DNA of 64,000 nucleotides from Chlorogloeopsis sp038404745. Its GTDB lineage: Bacteria > Cyanobacteriota > Cyanobacteriia > Cyanobacteriales > Nostocaceae. The notes beneath the pieces are model-generated. The model was not told where the DNA came from, did not search any database, and saw nothing but the letters and a program-made list of their open reading frames with translations. Both the position numbers and the translations under genes were made by a program. Positions 17,674-27,636 of the stretch are shown here, piece by piece; positions within the stretch are counted from its first letter, which is position 1, and the number at the start of each line of letters is the position of its first letter. Where the stretch lies: the NCBI RefSeq assembly GCF_038404745.2, contig NZ_JAYKTT020000005.1, positions 1 to 64,000 on the forward strand, in the 5' to 3' direction.

Positions 17674-18989
17674 CTACTGTTGCAACCTTTGTTGTGCTGA
17701 GATGAGCAGTTGTTGTGCTTCTGCGTAGGCACTTGTCCCTGGTTTAACAGTTTTTAGTTCATTGATAATTCCCATTAACTCACCTTTAAATTGATTGCGA
17801 TCTGTGGGAGGGTAAGCAACCAGTCTTTGGATTTGCTCGTTAGCTTTATTGAGGGCTTGGGTTGACTCAGTTTCTGCTTGCTTGCGAGATTGCACAATCC
17901 CTAAGTTGCTCTGATATGCAGCCAGTAGCTTTTGTGCTTCCAAATATAGCGGTTCTCCTACTTGAATTTTTTGTAGTCGTTCAATTGCTTCCAACCACAA
18001 TTTTTCTGCTTGTTGCCATTTTTGGCCTAGATGGGGTGGATTTTGTAAAACTTGTGCAGCTTTTAAGGCAAATACTTTTGCAGCCTCAATTAATGACTCT
18101 GTCTGCCTATTCCCTGTAATATTATTAGTGACTTTACCAAAATCGCGCTCGTAAGCTGATAGCTTTACTTGTGCCGTTTTTCCTGCTAGTGTTTCTCTAG
18201 GTATTTGCTCTAGGGTATCCAGCGCCGCTTGCATAGATGCGATCGCTTTCTTTTGTTCTTGTGCATTCTTGGCTTGTTCGTATTGCTGCTTTGCAACCCC
18301 CAGAACATTTTCTGCTTCTATTAAGAGCGTAAAAGCATTTTTTTCTTGAAAAACTTTTGCATCCATCCGTGCTACTCTACGACGGGCGTCTTCAAACTCA
18401 TCCAAAGTAAACTTCCAAGTGCAACTAAAGAAGCGACAGTAAGCTTGAGGATAGTATCCCAAAAACCAAACGGGTAAATGATCTAGATGCTTTTGTGCTC
18501 TTTCACTTTGTCTGCACCATACTCAATATCAGCTTGGCTTGTAGCTTTGTTGATGAGCTGATCTGCTTGTTCAACGTAGTTGACTGTCCCACGATAGTTA
18601 CGATCCATGCTTATAAAACTAGGTAGTAGCAAAATTGGTGCTGTTTTGGCAACAGGCCAGCGAATCATCGGATAGGGTAAATTTACTACCCAAACAGAGC
18701 CAGTGACAGTTGTGACTAAAATAGTCACCCATTTTATTTTGCTGAAAATAGTAGAAGGCTGATTAGCGCGCGCAGCTTGCTTGATAACCTTTTCGCTGAA
18801 GTGGGGAAATACATCTACAACTGTATCGCGCAGTTCATCTGCATTAGCAGGATAACCTTTTTCTCACCGCAGTTTTTCTAAACGTTTCATAACGATTTGG
18901 CGTTCAGTTTTGCCAATCTCGCTATCATTACTACATTTTTCAACTTCAGTACCCAATATTTCAAAAGCTTGCTTTTCGAGACGGTACAT
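17674..18989 (-). pseudogene. Broken conserved membrane/helical protein gene (nonsense plus frameshift)
   Basis: Three pieces on one strand add up to a single protein. Frame 1 runs from an ATG at 18989 for 41 codons to an in-frame TGA at 18866-18864; a TGG there would restore a smooth LEKLRWEKGYP sequence. Reading on in the same frame gives a soluble segment, two hydrophobic segments near 18728-18620, and DKVKE, then a stop near 18483. Shifting frame by one base at about 18507 continues the protein as AQKHLDHLPVWFLGYYPQAY into a 262-residue tail of alpha-helical, coiled-coil-like repeats ending at 17674. No known domain is recognised. A sequencing error cannot be excluded for either lesion, but two lesions favour decay. 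Confidence 0.75.
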
Positions 18990-19156
18990 AAAAAACTCAA
19001 TATTTTATGATTTTAGTATTCCCGTCAGTAACGAAAAATATATAAATAACCCAGTTCAGCTTTGCCTTTTTGGGTATATGACTCTGGGCGGGTCAAACTT
19101 CCAACTAATATTGTTAATATCTGTACAGTAATTAACAAATTATTTTAGTACCGATA

Positions 19157-19933
19157 ATGCCGACTGCTTTAATTACAGGAGCCTCTGGTGGAATTGGAAA
19201 AGCTTTTGCAGAGGAACTAGCTACACGCAATACAAATCTTGTACTGGTTGCTCGTTCTGAAGAAAAGTTAAACGAACTGGCAAAAGAACTACAAGAAAAA
19301 TATCAAATTCAAGTTGACATTATAGTTAAAGATTTAGCAGAAACAGGCGCTACTAGTGCTGTGTTTGATTTCACTCAACAAAAAGGATTGACGATTGACT
19401 TATTAATTAACAATGCTGGTTTTGCTGATTATGGGGACTTTGCTGAAACAGACGAAGAAAGGCAAATTAAGATGGTACAACTGAATATTTTGGCATTAGT
19501 CGATTTAACTCATAAATTTCTACCTTTGATGCGCCAACGCCGCTCAGGTAGCATCATCAATGTATCTTCTTTAGCTGCATTTCAACCAATACCATACCTT
19601 TCTGTTTATGCCGCTAGCAAAGCTTTTGTTCGTAATTTTAGTGAAGCACTGTGGGCAGAAAATCGCCACTATGGTATCCGCATTCTAGTCTCTTGTCCGG
19701 GGCCAGTTGAAACAAATTTTTTTACTGAAGCTAAATTTCCTCCAGCTTTGGCAGGAAAAACAAATAAGATATCTACAGCAAAAGAGGTTGTGCAGGAAAC
19801 ACTAAAAGCTTTAGAAAGAGGTGACTCTACGGTAGTAATTGGTGGTTTAACGACTCATTTAATCACTAAATTAGCTGGTTTTGTTCCACGGACAACTCTA
19901 GTGAATATTTTGGAAAAACAATTTAAGGCGTGA
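19157..19933 (+). CDS. Short-chain dehydrogenase/reductase
   Basis: A 258-residue classical SDR. Seen: the cofactor loop TALITGASGGIGKAFAEEL (TGxxxGIG), the NNAG structural motif (LLINNAGFADYG), the catalytic serine (INVSSLAAFQP) and YAASK active site (VYAASKAFVRNF), and the post-catalytic PG (SCPGPVETNFF). The VARSE after strand 2 suggests NADPH preference. Substrate unknown; the DltE/YdfG-like subgroup is the closest impression. Stand-alone gene with AT-rich upstream DNA. Confidence 0.9.
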   Translation: MPTALITGASGGIGKAFAEELATRNTNLVLVARSEEKLNELAKELQEKYQIQVDIIVKDLAETGATSAVFDFTQQKGLTIDLLINNAGFADYGDFAETDEERQIKMVQLNILALVDLTHKFLPLMRQRRSGSIINVSSLAAFQPIPYLSVYAASKAFVRNFSEALWAENRHYGIRILVSCPGPVETNFFTEAKFPPALAGKTNKISTAKEVVQETLKALERGDSTVVIGGLTTHLITKLAGFVPRTTLVNILEKQFKA

Positions 19934-20014
19934 GAGTGGTTAGTGGTTAGTTATTAGATAATCATTGGTGGTTAGTATACCGACTTACTATATTACTGTC
20001 TACTAATTACCAAT

Positions 20015-20201
20015 TACTGTAGGGGAGGCAGCGCGTTGCGGAGCCAGTGCGCCCTTGCGGGTTTCCCGCGTTGTAGCACCTGGCGTCACCTGGCGTTGGG
20101 TTCCCCCGGTTGTAGCGGCTGCCGTGCGGGTTTTGTTGATTATATGAACGGTTAAAAAAGATAATTTATCTCCTACACCCGCCTCTACTAACTCCTAACT
20201 C
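20015..20201. repeat. Dispersed extragenic repeat, includes element copy A
   Basis: Contains GAGGCAGCGCG and CTGCCGTGCGGG blocks also present at 54360-54410, followed at about 20126-20183 by a roughly 60-bp palindromic element (GCGGGTTTTGTTGATTATAT ... ACCCGCC) found four times in this window. Confidence 0.7.
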
Positions 20202-20981
20202 CTACATATACCGTGTAAGTTGGACGCGATATCTATCTTTCTTGGTAATAGCAATATCACCAACTTCTAAACGTCCTTTGCCACGAATCGCTATTAAGTC
20301 ACCTGTTTTAACTTGAGAACTAGCTTGAGTGATGTCTTTCCAATTCACTCGTACATCACCTGCATCTATTAATTCCACCATTTTACTGCGAGACATACTA
20401 AATCCAGCCGAGGCGATCGCATCTAAGCGCAAAGATGCCTCCACGGTGGTTAATTCTTTTTTCTTTGGTTCCCGTACCTTTAATTCGCTTAAATCAATAC
20501 GCTGAGTTTTCACAGGAACCGATCGCACCTGCTTGAGGTTCATCTCTAAAAAGTCTACTAATTCTGGTACGACTATTGCCTGTGCTCCACGTTCGCCCAA
20601 GACAATAATATCCCCTGTTTTTTCGCGAACAATACCAGTTCCTAGCATTGCACCTAAAAAGTCGCGGTGAGTAGCGGTATCAAATAGAAAATTGCCAGCA
20701 ATATCTAGTATGGCGATCGCGACTTGAGATAGATCAACAGGAAGTTCAGAACGAGCAATCGCTATTCTTTGGCGTTCTGCTTGGGGATATCCTCCCCACG
20801 CCAGTAATTGTACTTCTGTTAATCGACCAAATACTTGCTGAATTTCTGCCAACTCTGGTGGAGACAGAAAATCTGTCAAAACCACTTCCCAAGTTTTAAT
20901 GGCTTGTTCGGCTTGATCGATGACACGAGCTAAAGCATCTCGATTTTCAACACCTTTTAAAATTTCTTCCCTTGGCAGCAT
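20202..20981 (-). CDS. Photosystem II S4-domain protein (YlmH-like)
   Basis: A 259-residue protein of the cyanobacterial/plastid PSII S4 family (homologous to Synechocystis sll1252 as I recall). The N-terminal two thirds form the YlmH-type RNA-associated fold (GGYPQAERQRIAIARSEL, LGAMLGTGIVREKTGDIIV). Residues about 185-250 form an S4 RNA-binding domain (RLDAIASAGFSMSRSKMVELIDAGDVRVNW). The family name reflects its link to photosystem II; a direct biochemical role is not established by sequence. Full length, start MLPREEIL fits. Confidence 0.9.
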   Translation of the reverse strand: MLPREEILKGVENRDALARVIDQAEQAIKTWEVVLTDFLSPPELAEIQQVFGRLTEVQLLAWGGYPQAERQRIAIARSELPVDLSQVAIAILDIAGNFLFDTATHRDFLGAMLGTGIVREKTGDIIVLGERGAQAIVVPELVDFLEMNLKQVRSVPVKTQRIDLSELKVREPKKKELTTVEASLRLDAIASAGFSMSRSKMVELIDAGDVRVNWKDITQASSQVKTGDLIAIRGKGRLEVGDIAITKKDRYRVQLTRYM

Positions 20982-21307
20982 TATGTAAATTGTTAGTTGT
21001 TAGAGTAGAAGGCAGTAGGCAGTAGACGCGGTAGACGCGAAGCGGCTTCCGAAGGTACGGCTACTTGCAGAAGTCGCTCCGCGTCTACCGTAGGTAGGCA
21101 GAGGGTAAAAGGCTGTTTCTACCCGCTTTCTAGAAGTCGCCATTTTACATTTAATTATGTCCGCTTACTTAATTATTAACTGTTAATTGCTGTAACTATT
21201 AAATAGTCGGCAATAAACTGTGTAATAAATAAGACATAAAAAGGAAAATCTCAATCACGTTCTTGCTCTAAGCCTTTCCATCTGCCATCTGCCTTCTTAA
21301 CCATTAA
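20982..21307. other. Spacer with STRR and GTAGACGCGG repeats
   Basis: Heptamer-like AGAAGGCAGTAGGCAGT units (21004-21022), then GTAGACGCGGTAGACGCG and its inverted mate near 21080, related to 4680-4710. No gene seen. Confidence 0.55.
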
Positions 21308-21802
21308 CTATCCTTGGTAACCTTGGATATTTTCTGGCTCATATTGACGTAAAATGCGATTTGCTTGGCGGATCAGAGTTTCAGAACCTTGAACCGCTAT
21401 TAAGTATTTACCTTCATTCAAGCGGTTGCGGTACGGTAAAGCATCACCACTACCAGCGATCAAGCCAATTCCACCACCTACGAATAGGCTACCCAAAGCA
21501 CCACTACCAGCTCCTAACAATCCTCCAATGATGTGATTGCCAATTTCACCTGCCCAAGCAAAGGTATTCAACCCCGTAATAATGCTGAAAGTCGTTCCTG
21601 CAAAAAATCCAAAGGGTATGAGCCAGAATGCCATTAGCCTGGCTTGCTTTTTAGCTGGTTCTTTAGGATCGATTAAGCCAAATTCATCAGCTGATTTGTA
21701 GCCTTTACCTAAAATTGTGCCTTTTATGCCTTCTTTTTCTAAGGCTAAGTAAGCTGCTTCTGCTTGGATGCGGTCTGATAATACGGCAATAAGGTAATTC
21801 AT
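21308..21802 (-). CDS. Hypothetical glycine-rich membrane protein
   Basis: A 164-residue protein. Residues 1-55 look soluble (MNYLIAVLSDRIQAEAAYLALEKEGIKGTILGKGYKSADEFG), resembling the ferredoxin-like N-terminus of proteins that sense or trim stress signals. Two or three glycine-rich hydrophobic segments follow (LMAFWLIPFGFFAGTTFSII, IIGGLLGAGSGALGSLFVGG). The end (GKYLIAVQGSETLIRQANRILR) repeats the ferredoxin-like pattern. No function is known to me. Only 86 bp from the next minus-strand gene. Confidence 0.8.
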   Translation of the reverse strand: MNYLIAVLSDRIQAEAAYLALEKEGIKGTILGKGYKSADEFGLIDPKEPAKKQARLMAFWLIPFGFFAGTTFSIITGLNTFAWAGEIGNHIIGGLLGAGSGALGSLFVGGGIGLIAGSGDALPYRNRLNEGKYLIAVQGSETLIRQANRILRQYEPENIQGYQG

Positions 21803-21888
21803 TGGTATAACTGGATATAACTTAAGATTTGTTTGAAATCAGTTTTGCCTTAATTACCAGGGTATCAGTGCTCGGAGTTCTAAACCAT

Positions 21889-22269
21889 TTACTCCAACAA
21901 TGCATCCAGTGGCTCACAAAAATTGTTTATACCTTGCTTGAGAATATACATTAAGACTGGTGTGGCTAAAATTTTCGGAAACGTCGGCATTGTATTTAAA
22001 CGCTCAATTATCCCCTTGACTGATCCATTGAGCAAGTCTTCACGGAATCCTTGTTCGCAAATCACAGCCCGCCACTTTCTTGCTAAGGCATCTAACCACT
22101 CTGAATTTGCTCTTTCTGGTTCTTGCCCTACCCGAATAGCTAACGTCATTGCTGCATCTTCCAAATCGCCCTCACAATCTTCGATCATGTCCAATGCTTC
22201 CATTGCTCTAGGATCATCTGCCAATTGTGAGCGAAAGAGGGCGATTTCTTGCACTGTCACTGTAGTCAT
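21889..22269 (-). CDS. Conserved cyanobacterial hypothetical protein
   Basis: A 126-residue, soluble, mostly helical acidic protein starting MTTVTVQEIALFRSQLADDPRAMEALDMIEDCEGDLEDAAMTLAIRVGQEP. Recognisable as a conserved cyanobacterial hypothetical, without a known domain. The clear start and good codon use support a real gene. Confidence 0.8.
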   Translation of the reverse strand: MTTVTVQEIALFRSQLADDPRAMEALDMIEDCEGDLEDAAMTLAIRVGQEPERANSEWLDALARKWRAVICEQGFREDLLNGSVKGIIERLNTMPTFPKILATPVLMYILKQGINNFCEPLDALLE

Positions 22270-22331
22270 GGGATATTTTTTCTAGCCAGGTGTTGACCTC
22301 TCAGTTATGTTATTCCAATTTTGACCAATCT

Positions 22332-22364
22332 AAATATACGTGAGTCTCCAACGAAGGCGCACCT
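22332..22364. repeat. Dispersed hairpin repeat, copy 1
   Basis: Core ACGTGAGTCTCCAACGAAGG, shared with 54008-54042 (ACGTGAGTCTCCAACGGAGG). In the second copy the arms form a perfect hairpin; here the outer arms have decayed. Confidence 0.6.
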
Positions 22365-22403
22365 GAGGAAAGAGGTTATTCATGATTTTCATACCTTTGC
22401 TGG

Positions 22404-22853
22404 TTGTACTCCCACAGCTTAAAAAATAGAGATAAGTTGTTAGATGCTTTCAGCAAAGCTGGTGATATGGCTTATGGTGCCTATTGCTATAAGCTATTTC
22501 GACCTATTCATCAACAGCTTAAACAGGTTGAATTATATCCGTCACCCTGGTTCCCTGGCGATTTTAACATCTCAAGAGAGTGGGGCAACATAGATCAAAC
22601 CGAACAGCAGCGATGGATGTGGAGTAAAATTACTACATTGGAAGGAGAAGCGATCGGCACAATTGTTACTATTATCTTTCACGACCACACTCAGTTTCGC
22701 CTCCCTCACCAGCCCCAAGTGATTGCTTTAACACAAACCAGTAAAGAAGCAGTTGTCGAAGCATTATCAGAACGTTCTACAGACTTTAAATTTGCTCTAG
22801 AATTCCAAATTGAATACGCACAATATCTCCAAAGTTTAGAAAAGCAAACCTAA
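22404..22853 (+). CDS. Hypothetical protein
   Basis: A 149-residue soluble protein, start uncertain (a TTG at 22404 gives the longest form; an internal ATG at about residue 23 is possible). It contains YCYKLFRPIHQQL, a W-rich middle (EWGNIDQTEQQRWMWSKITTLEG) and a TTIIFHDHTQF-like strand. No recognised family. Its stop codon overlaps the stop of the convergent dipeptidase gene by four bases. Confidence 0.68.
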   Translation: MYSHSLKNRDKLLDAFSKAGDMAYGAYCYKLFRPIHQQLKQVELYPSPWFPGDFNISREWGNIDQTEQQRWMWSKITTLEGEAIGTIVTIIFHDHTQFRLPHQPQVIALTQTSKEAVVEALSERSTDFKFALEFQIEYAQYLQSLEKQT

Positions 22854-23557
22854 ACTAATCGACCGTACCGTGCTACAAACTTTGCATCTGGATTAATTTG
22901 ATTATTTAACCAAGCCCACATTTGATCCCCAAAGGAAAAATGCCACCACTCGCGGGGATTGCGTTTAAATCCAGCTTTTTCCATCACATCCAACAAGAGC
23001 CAACGGTTAGCATGATACTGCTGTGCCTGTGCATGATCGCTGTTGAGATAGTAATCGGGGAGCGATCGCTCGGATAATTCATCAATCGGCGAACCCATAT
23101 CAATAATTTTTCCCGTATCATCTACCAGCGTTACATCTACAGCTGCACCAGTACTGTGAGGAGGTGGTGTTTTTTCATCTAAACTGGGTTCAGCCCAGAT
23201 TTTATAAACTTCCTGCCAAATTTCCTGGCGTTGAATTTCTGATAACTCAATGCCAATAAGTCCCCTGTCGTGCAAAGCTTCGTCAAAGGCGTAATTAACC
23301 ATAAACTGCTGCACGGTTACGGGGCGATAGGCATCAAATATTTGAATATGCCAATCAGGGCGTAGTCTTTGCAGGTAATTTTGCGCTGCTATCAAATAAT
23401 CAACTACGCTTTGGCGTAGAAAATAAGGGGAATGTTCGCCATAAGGCGCACCCAGCTTTTCATAAGGATGGGGAGATTCGACTGCAAATTTTTTGAGGGG
23501 AATAGGTACAAGAGGTTCACCACACTCTTGAATAGGAATTTGATGATAAGGTCTCAT
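22850..23557 (-). CDS. D-Ala-D-Ala dipeptidase, VanX/DdpX family
   Basis: A 235-residue M15D zinc peptidase. Seen: IFDAYRPVTVQQFM (Arg of the substrate pocket), zinc ligands in PPPHSTGAAVDVTLVD (HxxGxxxD), and the catalytic Glu and third ligand in REWWHFSFGD (ExxH). Such enzymes cleave D-alanyl-D-alanine for cell-wall turnover or as a nutrient. No signal peptide is visible, so a cytoplasmic location is expected. There are no vanH/vanA-type neighbours, so glycopeptide resistance should not be inferred. Confidence 0.9.
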   Translation of the reverse strand: MRPYHQIPIQECGEPLVPIPLKKFAVESPHPYEKLGAPYGEHSPYFLRQSVVDYLIAAQNYLQRLRPDWHIQIFDAYRPVTVQQFMVNYAFDEALHDRGLIGIELSEIQRQEIWQEVYKIWAEPSLDEKTPPPHSTGAAVDVTLVDDTGKIIDMGSPIDELSERSLPDYYLNSDHAQAQQYHANRWLLLDVMEKAGFKRNPREWWHFSFGDQMWAWLNNQINPDAKFVARYGRLV

Positions 23558-23721
23558 TATTCAATAGAAGTCAGAATACCCGCCTTAAAAACGAGACGGT
23601 AGTCAAAACTAAATTTTTGACTCTTGAATAATGCTAAAGCAGTGGAGCAAAATTAACCACATAGTAAAAATTATCAAAAAAGTCTACGATCTAATCTTTA
23701 TAGCTTTCTGCCTTCTTCGAT

Positions 23722-24408
23722 TTAACCCCGTTGACCGGTGACGATATACGCGACTCTTTGACCAATATTAGTAGCATGATCTGCCATGCGTTCCAAGTAA
23801 CGTATTACTAGTACCAGCAGTAAAATTGGCTCGACGATCCCTGGAACATCTTTTTGATAAGCTAAAGTTTGATAAAGGTACTCATAGGCATCATCGACAG
23901 TATCGTCCATTTGTTTGACACTGCGTCCGCTGACTTCATCTAGATCGGCCAAAGCTACCAAGCTAGTTGCTAACATCGCCTGGGCATGATGAGACATCAG
24001 CGCAATCTCAGGTAGAGAGGAATGCGGTGGATAAGGAAAAATTTTAATTGCAATTTCTGCTATATCTTTTGCATAATCGCCAATGCGTTCAAGATCGCGC
24101 ACCAGTTGCATAAAAGCACTCAAACAGCGCAAATCCTGAGCCACAGGGGCTTGCAGCGTCATAATTGCTGTACAGTCTGATTCTATTTGTTTATAAAAGC
24201 GATCTATTTGTTTATCTATACGCGGAAGTTCCTCAGCCGCTATTAAATCACGAGCAAATAAGGCTTGGTGGCTAAGGCGAAACGATCGCTCTACCAAAGC
24301 TCCCATACGTAAAATGTCCCGCTCTAAACGCCTGATCTCGCGTGTTAGCTGGGGTCTTCCTGAATTAGCATCAAAAATAAGAGCTTTCACGCTTGCAGTC
24401 TCAAACAT
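23722..24408 (-). CDS. phoU: Phosphate signalling protein PhoU
   Basis: A 228-residue PhoU with two three-helix repeats, each with the metal-site motif: residues about 85-100 (DLERIGDYAKDIAE) and about 195-215 (YLERMADHATNIGQRV). It links the phosphate transporter to the SphS kinase and restrains signalling when phosphate is plentiful. It is 28 bp downstream of sphS, last of the sphR-sphS-phoU cluster. Confidence 0.95.
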   Translation of the reverse strand: MFETASVKALIFDANSGRPQLTREIRRLERDILRMGALVERSFRLSHQALFARDLIAAEELPRIDKQIDRFYKQIESDCTAIMTLQAPVAQDLRCLSAFMQLVRDLERIGDYAKDIAEIAIKIFPYPPHSSLPEIALMSHHAQAMLATSLVALADLDEVSGRSVKQMDDTVDDAYEYLYQTLAYQKDVPGIVEPILLLVLVIRYLERMADHATNIGQRVAYIVTGQRG

Positions 24409-24436
24409 GAAGATACTTCTAAATATAATCTTGTGA

Positions 24437-25753
24437 TTAATAATTTGCCACGCTCTCAGGGAGTATTATCTGTATCCATGCCCCACCTGTGACGGGATGG
24501 TTCATGGCTTTGATAGTACCACCATGAGCAAGCACAATTTGACGCACGATCGCCAAACCTAAACCAGTACCTACAATTGTTGTAGAACTATTTTCTGCTT
24601 TTTGTGGGCGAGAGCGTGCCTGATCTCCTCGATAAAAACGTTCAAAAACATGGGGCAAATCTACCTCAGAAAAACCAACTCCAGAGTCAATAACATTTAT
24701 TTCCACATTCAGTGGCGTGCTTGCTTTGCTGCTAGAGCCATTTTCTGCACAAAAAATCTTTGCCTCCACAGCAATGATACCTTCAGGGGGGCTGTATTTG
24801 ATGCTATTGTCTAGCAAGTTCAGAAAAACTTGATAAATACGCGATTCATCGGCATTAATCCACAGTTTTTCGGAACCAGAATAGGTAAGCTGGATTTGAT
24901 GGCTTTGTGCTAGAGGTTCTAGAGTTTCCCATACTTTGGCAATCAGTGATCGCAATTCTACAGGTTGGCGATTTAATTCCAAGGAGGGGTTGTTTTCGAG
25001 TCGGGTAAGTTCCAACCAGCTTTGTACCAAATAAATTAACCGATCAACCTCATGTAAGAGGCGGCTTACCCAGCGATCTAAAGGTGGTTTCAAACGATCT
25101 TGCAAATTTTCCACAACTAGACGAATTGAAGTCAAAGGCGTTCGCAGTTCGTGGGCAAGATCAGAAAGAGCGCGATCGCGTGCTTGGTTTAATTCCAAGA
25201 GCGATTGGCGATTTTCTAGAAATACTCCTACTTTTCCTTGCGATAAAGGCAAGCTAGTGGCTCGTACTGCCAGAGGTTTTATCTCTAATATTGCGGCTGC
25301 GTTTTCCACAGAGGGATGAAATATCCACTCCCGAATTTGGGATTGTTGGCGATCGCGAGTTTGCTCAATTACTTGATCGAGTTCATAAGAACGCACCAAT
25401 TCTAGCAACAAACGTACTTGTCCCGGTTGCCACCTTTGTAAATACAACATCTCTCGTGCCAGTTGATTGCACCACAGCAGCTGATTTTCTTCATCCACCT
25501 GCAAATATCCCACTGGTGCCATCTCTAGCAAGTTTTTGTAATTTTGCAGATCTTGTTGTAATTCTTCCTGCTGCTCCTTTAACGAAGTAATTTCAGATCG
25601 CAAGCGTGGAATAAGCGGTAGTGTTACCTCAGAAGACTGGGATTTCAACGAGGGCGGTATTCTTCCCAAGAGGCGGTACACTTGTATTTTGTACCAAAGC
25701 CAAAACCCAAGTCCAATTGTCAAACCTAAAAAAAATTCCGGTACTAACATCAC
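24437..25753 (-). CDS. sphS: Phosphate-sensing histidine kinase
   Basis: About 438 residues. One N-terminal hydrophobic helix (MLVPEFFLGLTIGLGFWLWYK) anchors it. A PAS domain (about 70-180, LLEMAPVGYLQVDEENQLLWCN) precedes HisKA with LAHELRTPLTS and a HATPase with NLLDNSIKYSP, DSGVGF and GTGLGLAIV. This matches SphS/PhoR, where the membrane helix and PAS are needed for PhoU-mediated repression. An ATG at 25750 follows the GTG that opens the frame and is the more likely start. 37 bp downstream of sphR. Confidence 0.92.
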   Translation of the reverse strand: MMLVPEFFLGLTIGLGFWLWYKIQVYRLLGRIPPSLKSQSSEVTLPLIPRLRSEITSLKEQQEELQQDLQNYKNLLEMAPVGYLQVDEENQLLWCNQLAREMLYLQRWQPGQVRLLLELVRSYELDQVIEQTRDRQQSQIREWIFHPSVENAAAILEIKPLAVRATSLPLSQGKVGVFLENRQSLLELNQARDRALSDLAHELRTPLTSIRLVVENLQDRLKPPLDRWVSRLLHEVDRLIYLVQSWLELTRLENNPSLELNRQPVELRSLIAKVWETLEPLAQSHQIQLTYSGSEKLWINADESRIYQVFLNLLDNSIKYSPPEGIIAVEAKIFCAENGSSSKASTPLNVEINVIDSGVGFSEVDLPHVFERFYRGDQARSRPQKAENSSTTIVGTGLGLAIVRQIVLAHGGTIKAMNHPVTGGAWIQIILPESVANY

Positions 25754-25790
25754 TAGTTGTTAGTGCTATTGCACAACTCATAACTAACAA

Positions 25791-26552
25791 CTATCCAAAT
25801 CGATAACCAAAACCACGCACAGTCACAATATATTCGGGATGGCTCGGGTCTTGCTCTAATTTTTCACGTAACCAACGGATATGAACATCCACAGTTTTAC
25901 TATCTCCAACAAAATCCGGCCCCCAAACTTGATCGAGCAGTTGTTCCCGCGACCAAACTCTACGAGCATAACTCATAAAGAGTTCTAAAAGACGAAACTC
26001 CTTTGGAGACAGATTCACCTCCTGAGCACGAACTAGCACCCGACACTCTTGCGGATACAATGTAATATCTTTGTACTGCAATACTGGGAGTTGAGGCAAA
26101 CTACTCAAGCGTTGGCGGCGTAGTAAAGCGCGACAACGAGCCACCAATTCCCTCATACTAAAAGGCTTTGTCAGGTAATCATCTGCTCCTACTTCTAACC
26201 CTAAAACGCGGTCAGTTTCACTACCTTTAGCACTTAGCATCAAAATTGGTACTGGATTGCCTTGGTAACGAAGCAAGCGGCAAATATCTAAACCATTGAT
26301 TTGAGGCAGCATTAAATCAAGAATAATCAAATCAAAGGCAGGTTCTCCTGAATTGGTTTCAAAATTTTTCAGTTGTTCTACAGTTGAGCGACCGTCCGTA
26401 GCCGTTACTACCCCATAACCTTCCTCTTCCAGGGCTAAGACTAGCATTTCCCGGATGAGTTCTTCATCTTCAACAACCAAAATACGATTTCTTTGGCCGA
26501 TGTCGGTCGTGGGAGGATACTTAGTTGATTCACTCGTGTACATCGATATCAC
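25791..26552 (-). CDS. sphR: PhoB-type response regulator of phosphate limitation
   Basis: About 253 residues: receiver with VVEDEE, LIILDLMLP and KPFSMRELVAR, then an OmpR/PhoB winged-helix domain ending in VDVHIRWLREKLEQDPSHPEYIVTVRGFGYRFG. Family members bind PHO boxes upstream of phosphatase and transporter genes. MYTSES three residues in is an alternative start. First gene of the cluster. No clear PHO box was found upstream by eye. Confidence 0.93.
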   Translation of the reverse strand: MISMYTSESTKYPPTTDIGQRNRILVVEDEELIREMLVLALEEEGYGVVTATDGRSTVEQLKNFETNSGEPAFDLIILDLMLPQINGLDICRLLRYQGNPVPILMLSAKGSETDRVLGLEVGADDYLTKPFSMRELVARCRALLRRQRLSSLPQLPVLQYKDITLYPQECRVLVRAQEVNLSPKEFRLLELFMSYARRVWSREQLLDQVWGPDFVGDSKTVDVHIRWLREKLEQDPSHPEYIVTVRGFGYRFG

Positions 26553-27476
26553 AACAATGCTGCAATTTTTATTGTATCAATATAAGTGACTAATCTCAGT
26601 GCAACTACTCGATTATAAGTTGGTTATATTTTCAATTTTTCGTAACCTAGATGACAGCACACTCTACAATTATAAACTAAGCGTGCAACAAATACTTTTT
26701 CAAAGCTTTTATTATTTAGCATTTTATCAAGTCCAGAGAAATTTGTTTTATGTCAACATAATCTGAAAAAGCTACTTAAATTTCAGAGACACTGATGATG
26801 TAAGAAATTTTGCCTGGATATCACCAAGTTATGATGTTAACTCGCAAAGGCAAAGTTAAATAGGTGTGTACCAAGTGCGTCGCTACTTTTAGAAACGCTT
26901 GCTTCGCGAAGCGCCTGAAAGCTCGGCACAGTCGAGAGGGGCGGCTTTCCAGAAGGTAGATATGGTGTTAGAAATCCTAACCAATAGCGCTGGTTTACCC
27001 CGGTACTGTCTCCCCACCAGAATGGCAGATCGCAAAGTGTGCGTAGCAAGGAGAGGGGAAAGAGATAAGGTAATTTAAATATGATGCCCAACAATAATCA
27101 TAAATTTTATTTTCTATATAATTTATTAGTTTTTTAATATTCATAGTAATTAATATTTGATTATAAAAAATACAATTTTAAAACTCTATTTACAATTAAT
27201 TATAGATAGAATTATAGCTATATTTTTTAATACTAAAAGCTTTTTTCGAGGAAATTATTTACTTCATTTTTTATGGATACTAGGTTAATTTTTATCAGAA
27301 ATTAAACCAGGTTCTGTTTTGATTCGTCTGTCTTTAATTGGTAAAGGAGGTGGGCTTGGTTTTGAAGCATAATAACAATACTAATAACATGATTTTTATT
27401 GCTGTTTTAAATTAATATTCTAAATAAATCTGCATTTTGGCTAAGTTTTAATGAGTTTTGTTACAAAATATAAAAA
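26553..27476. other. Long AT-rich spacer with a GC-richer patch
   Basis: Mostly AT-rich DNA. A patch at about 26865-27065 is GC-richer, with the short palindrome CGCTTCGCGAAGCG-like sequence near 26905, and has an 85-codon open frame that looks like chance. No recognisable gene. Confidence 0.5.
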
Positions 27477-27499
27477 TAGAGACGCTATTAACGTCTCTA
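27477..27499. repeat. Short copy of the TAGAGACG palindrome
   Basis: Perfect 8-bp arms TAGAGACG / CGTCTCTA around a 7-nt loop; degenerate relative of 13155-13182 and 29705-29732. Confidence 0.6.
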
Positions 27500-27636
27500 C
27501 AACAGAGGAAACCCATGATAAAAATTAAAAACTCAAGCTATAAAGTAGAGAATTTAAGCTAGAAATTAAAAATCAAAAAATATATCTTGCCGTCTTCATC
27601 ATCAAAATTTAGATGTACAGCATTTTTTCCAAACCC

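Noticed and set aside
22850..23557. Vancomycin resistance locus
   Set aside because: Only a VanX-like enzyme is present; no VanH, VanA or regulatory genes.
26837..27094. 85-codon frame before phosphate genes
   Set aside because: Lies in a GC-rich patch with palindromes; sequence does not look protein-like.
27300..27410. Short minus-strand frame ending in KDRRIKTEPGLISDKN
   Set aside because: Only about 31 codons open, no start; chance cannot be excluded.
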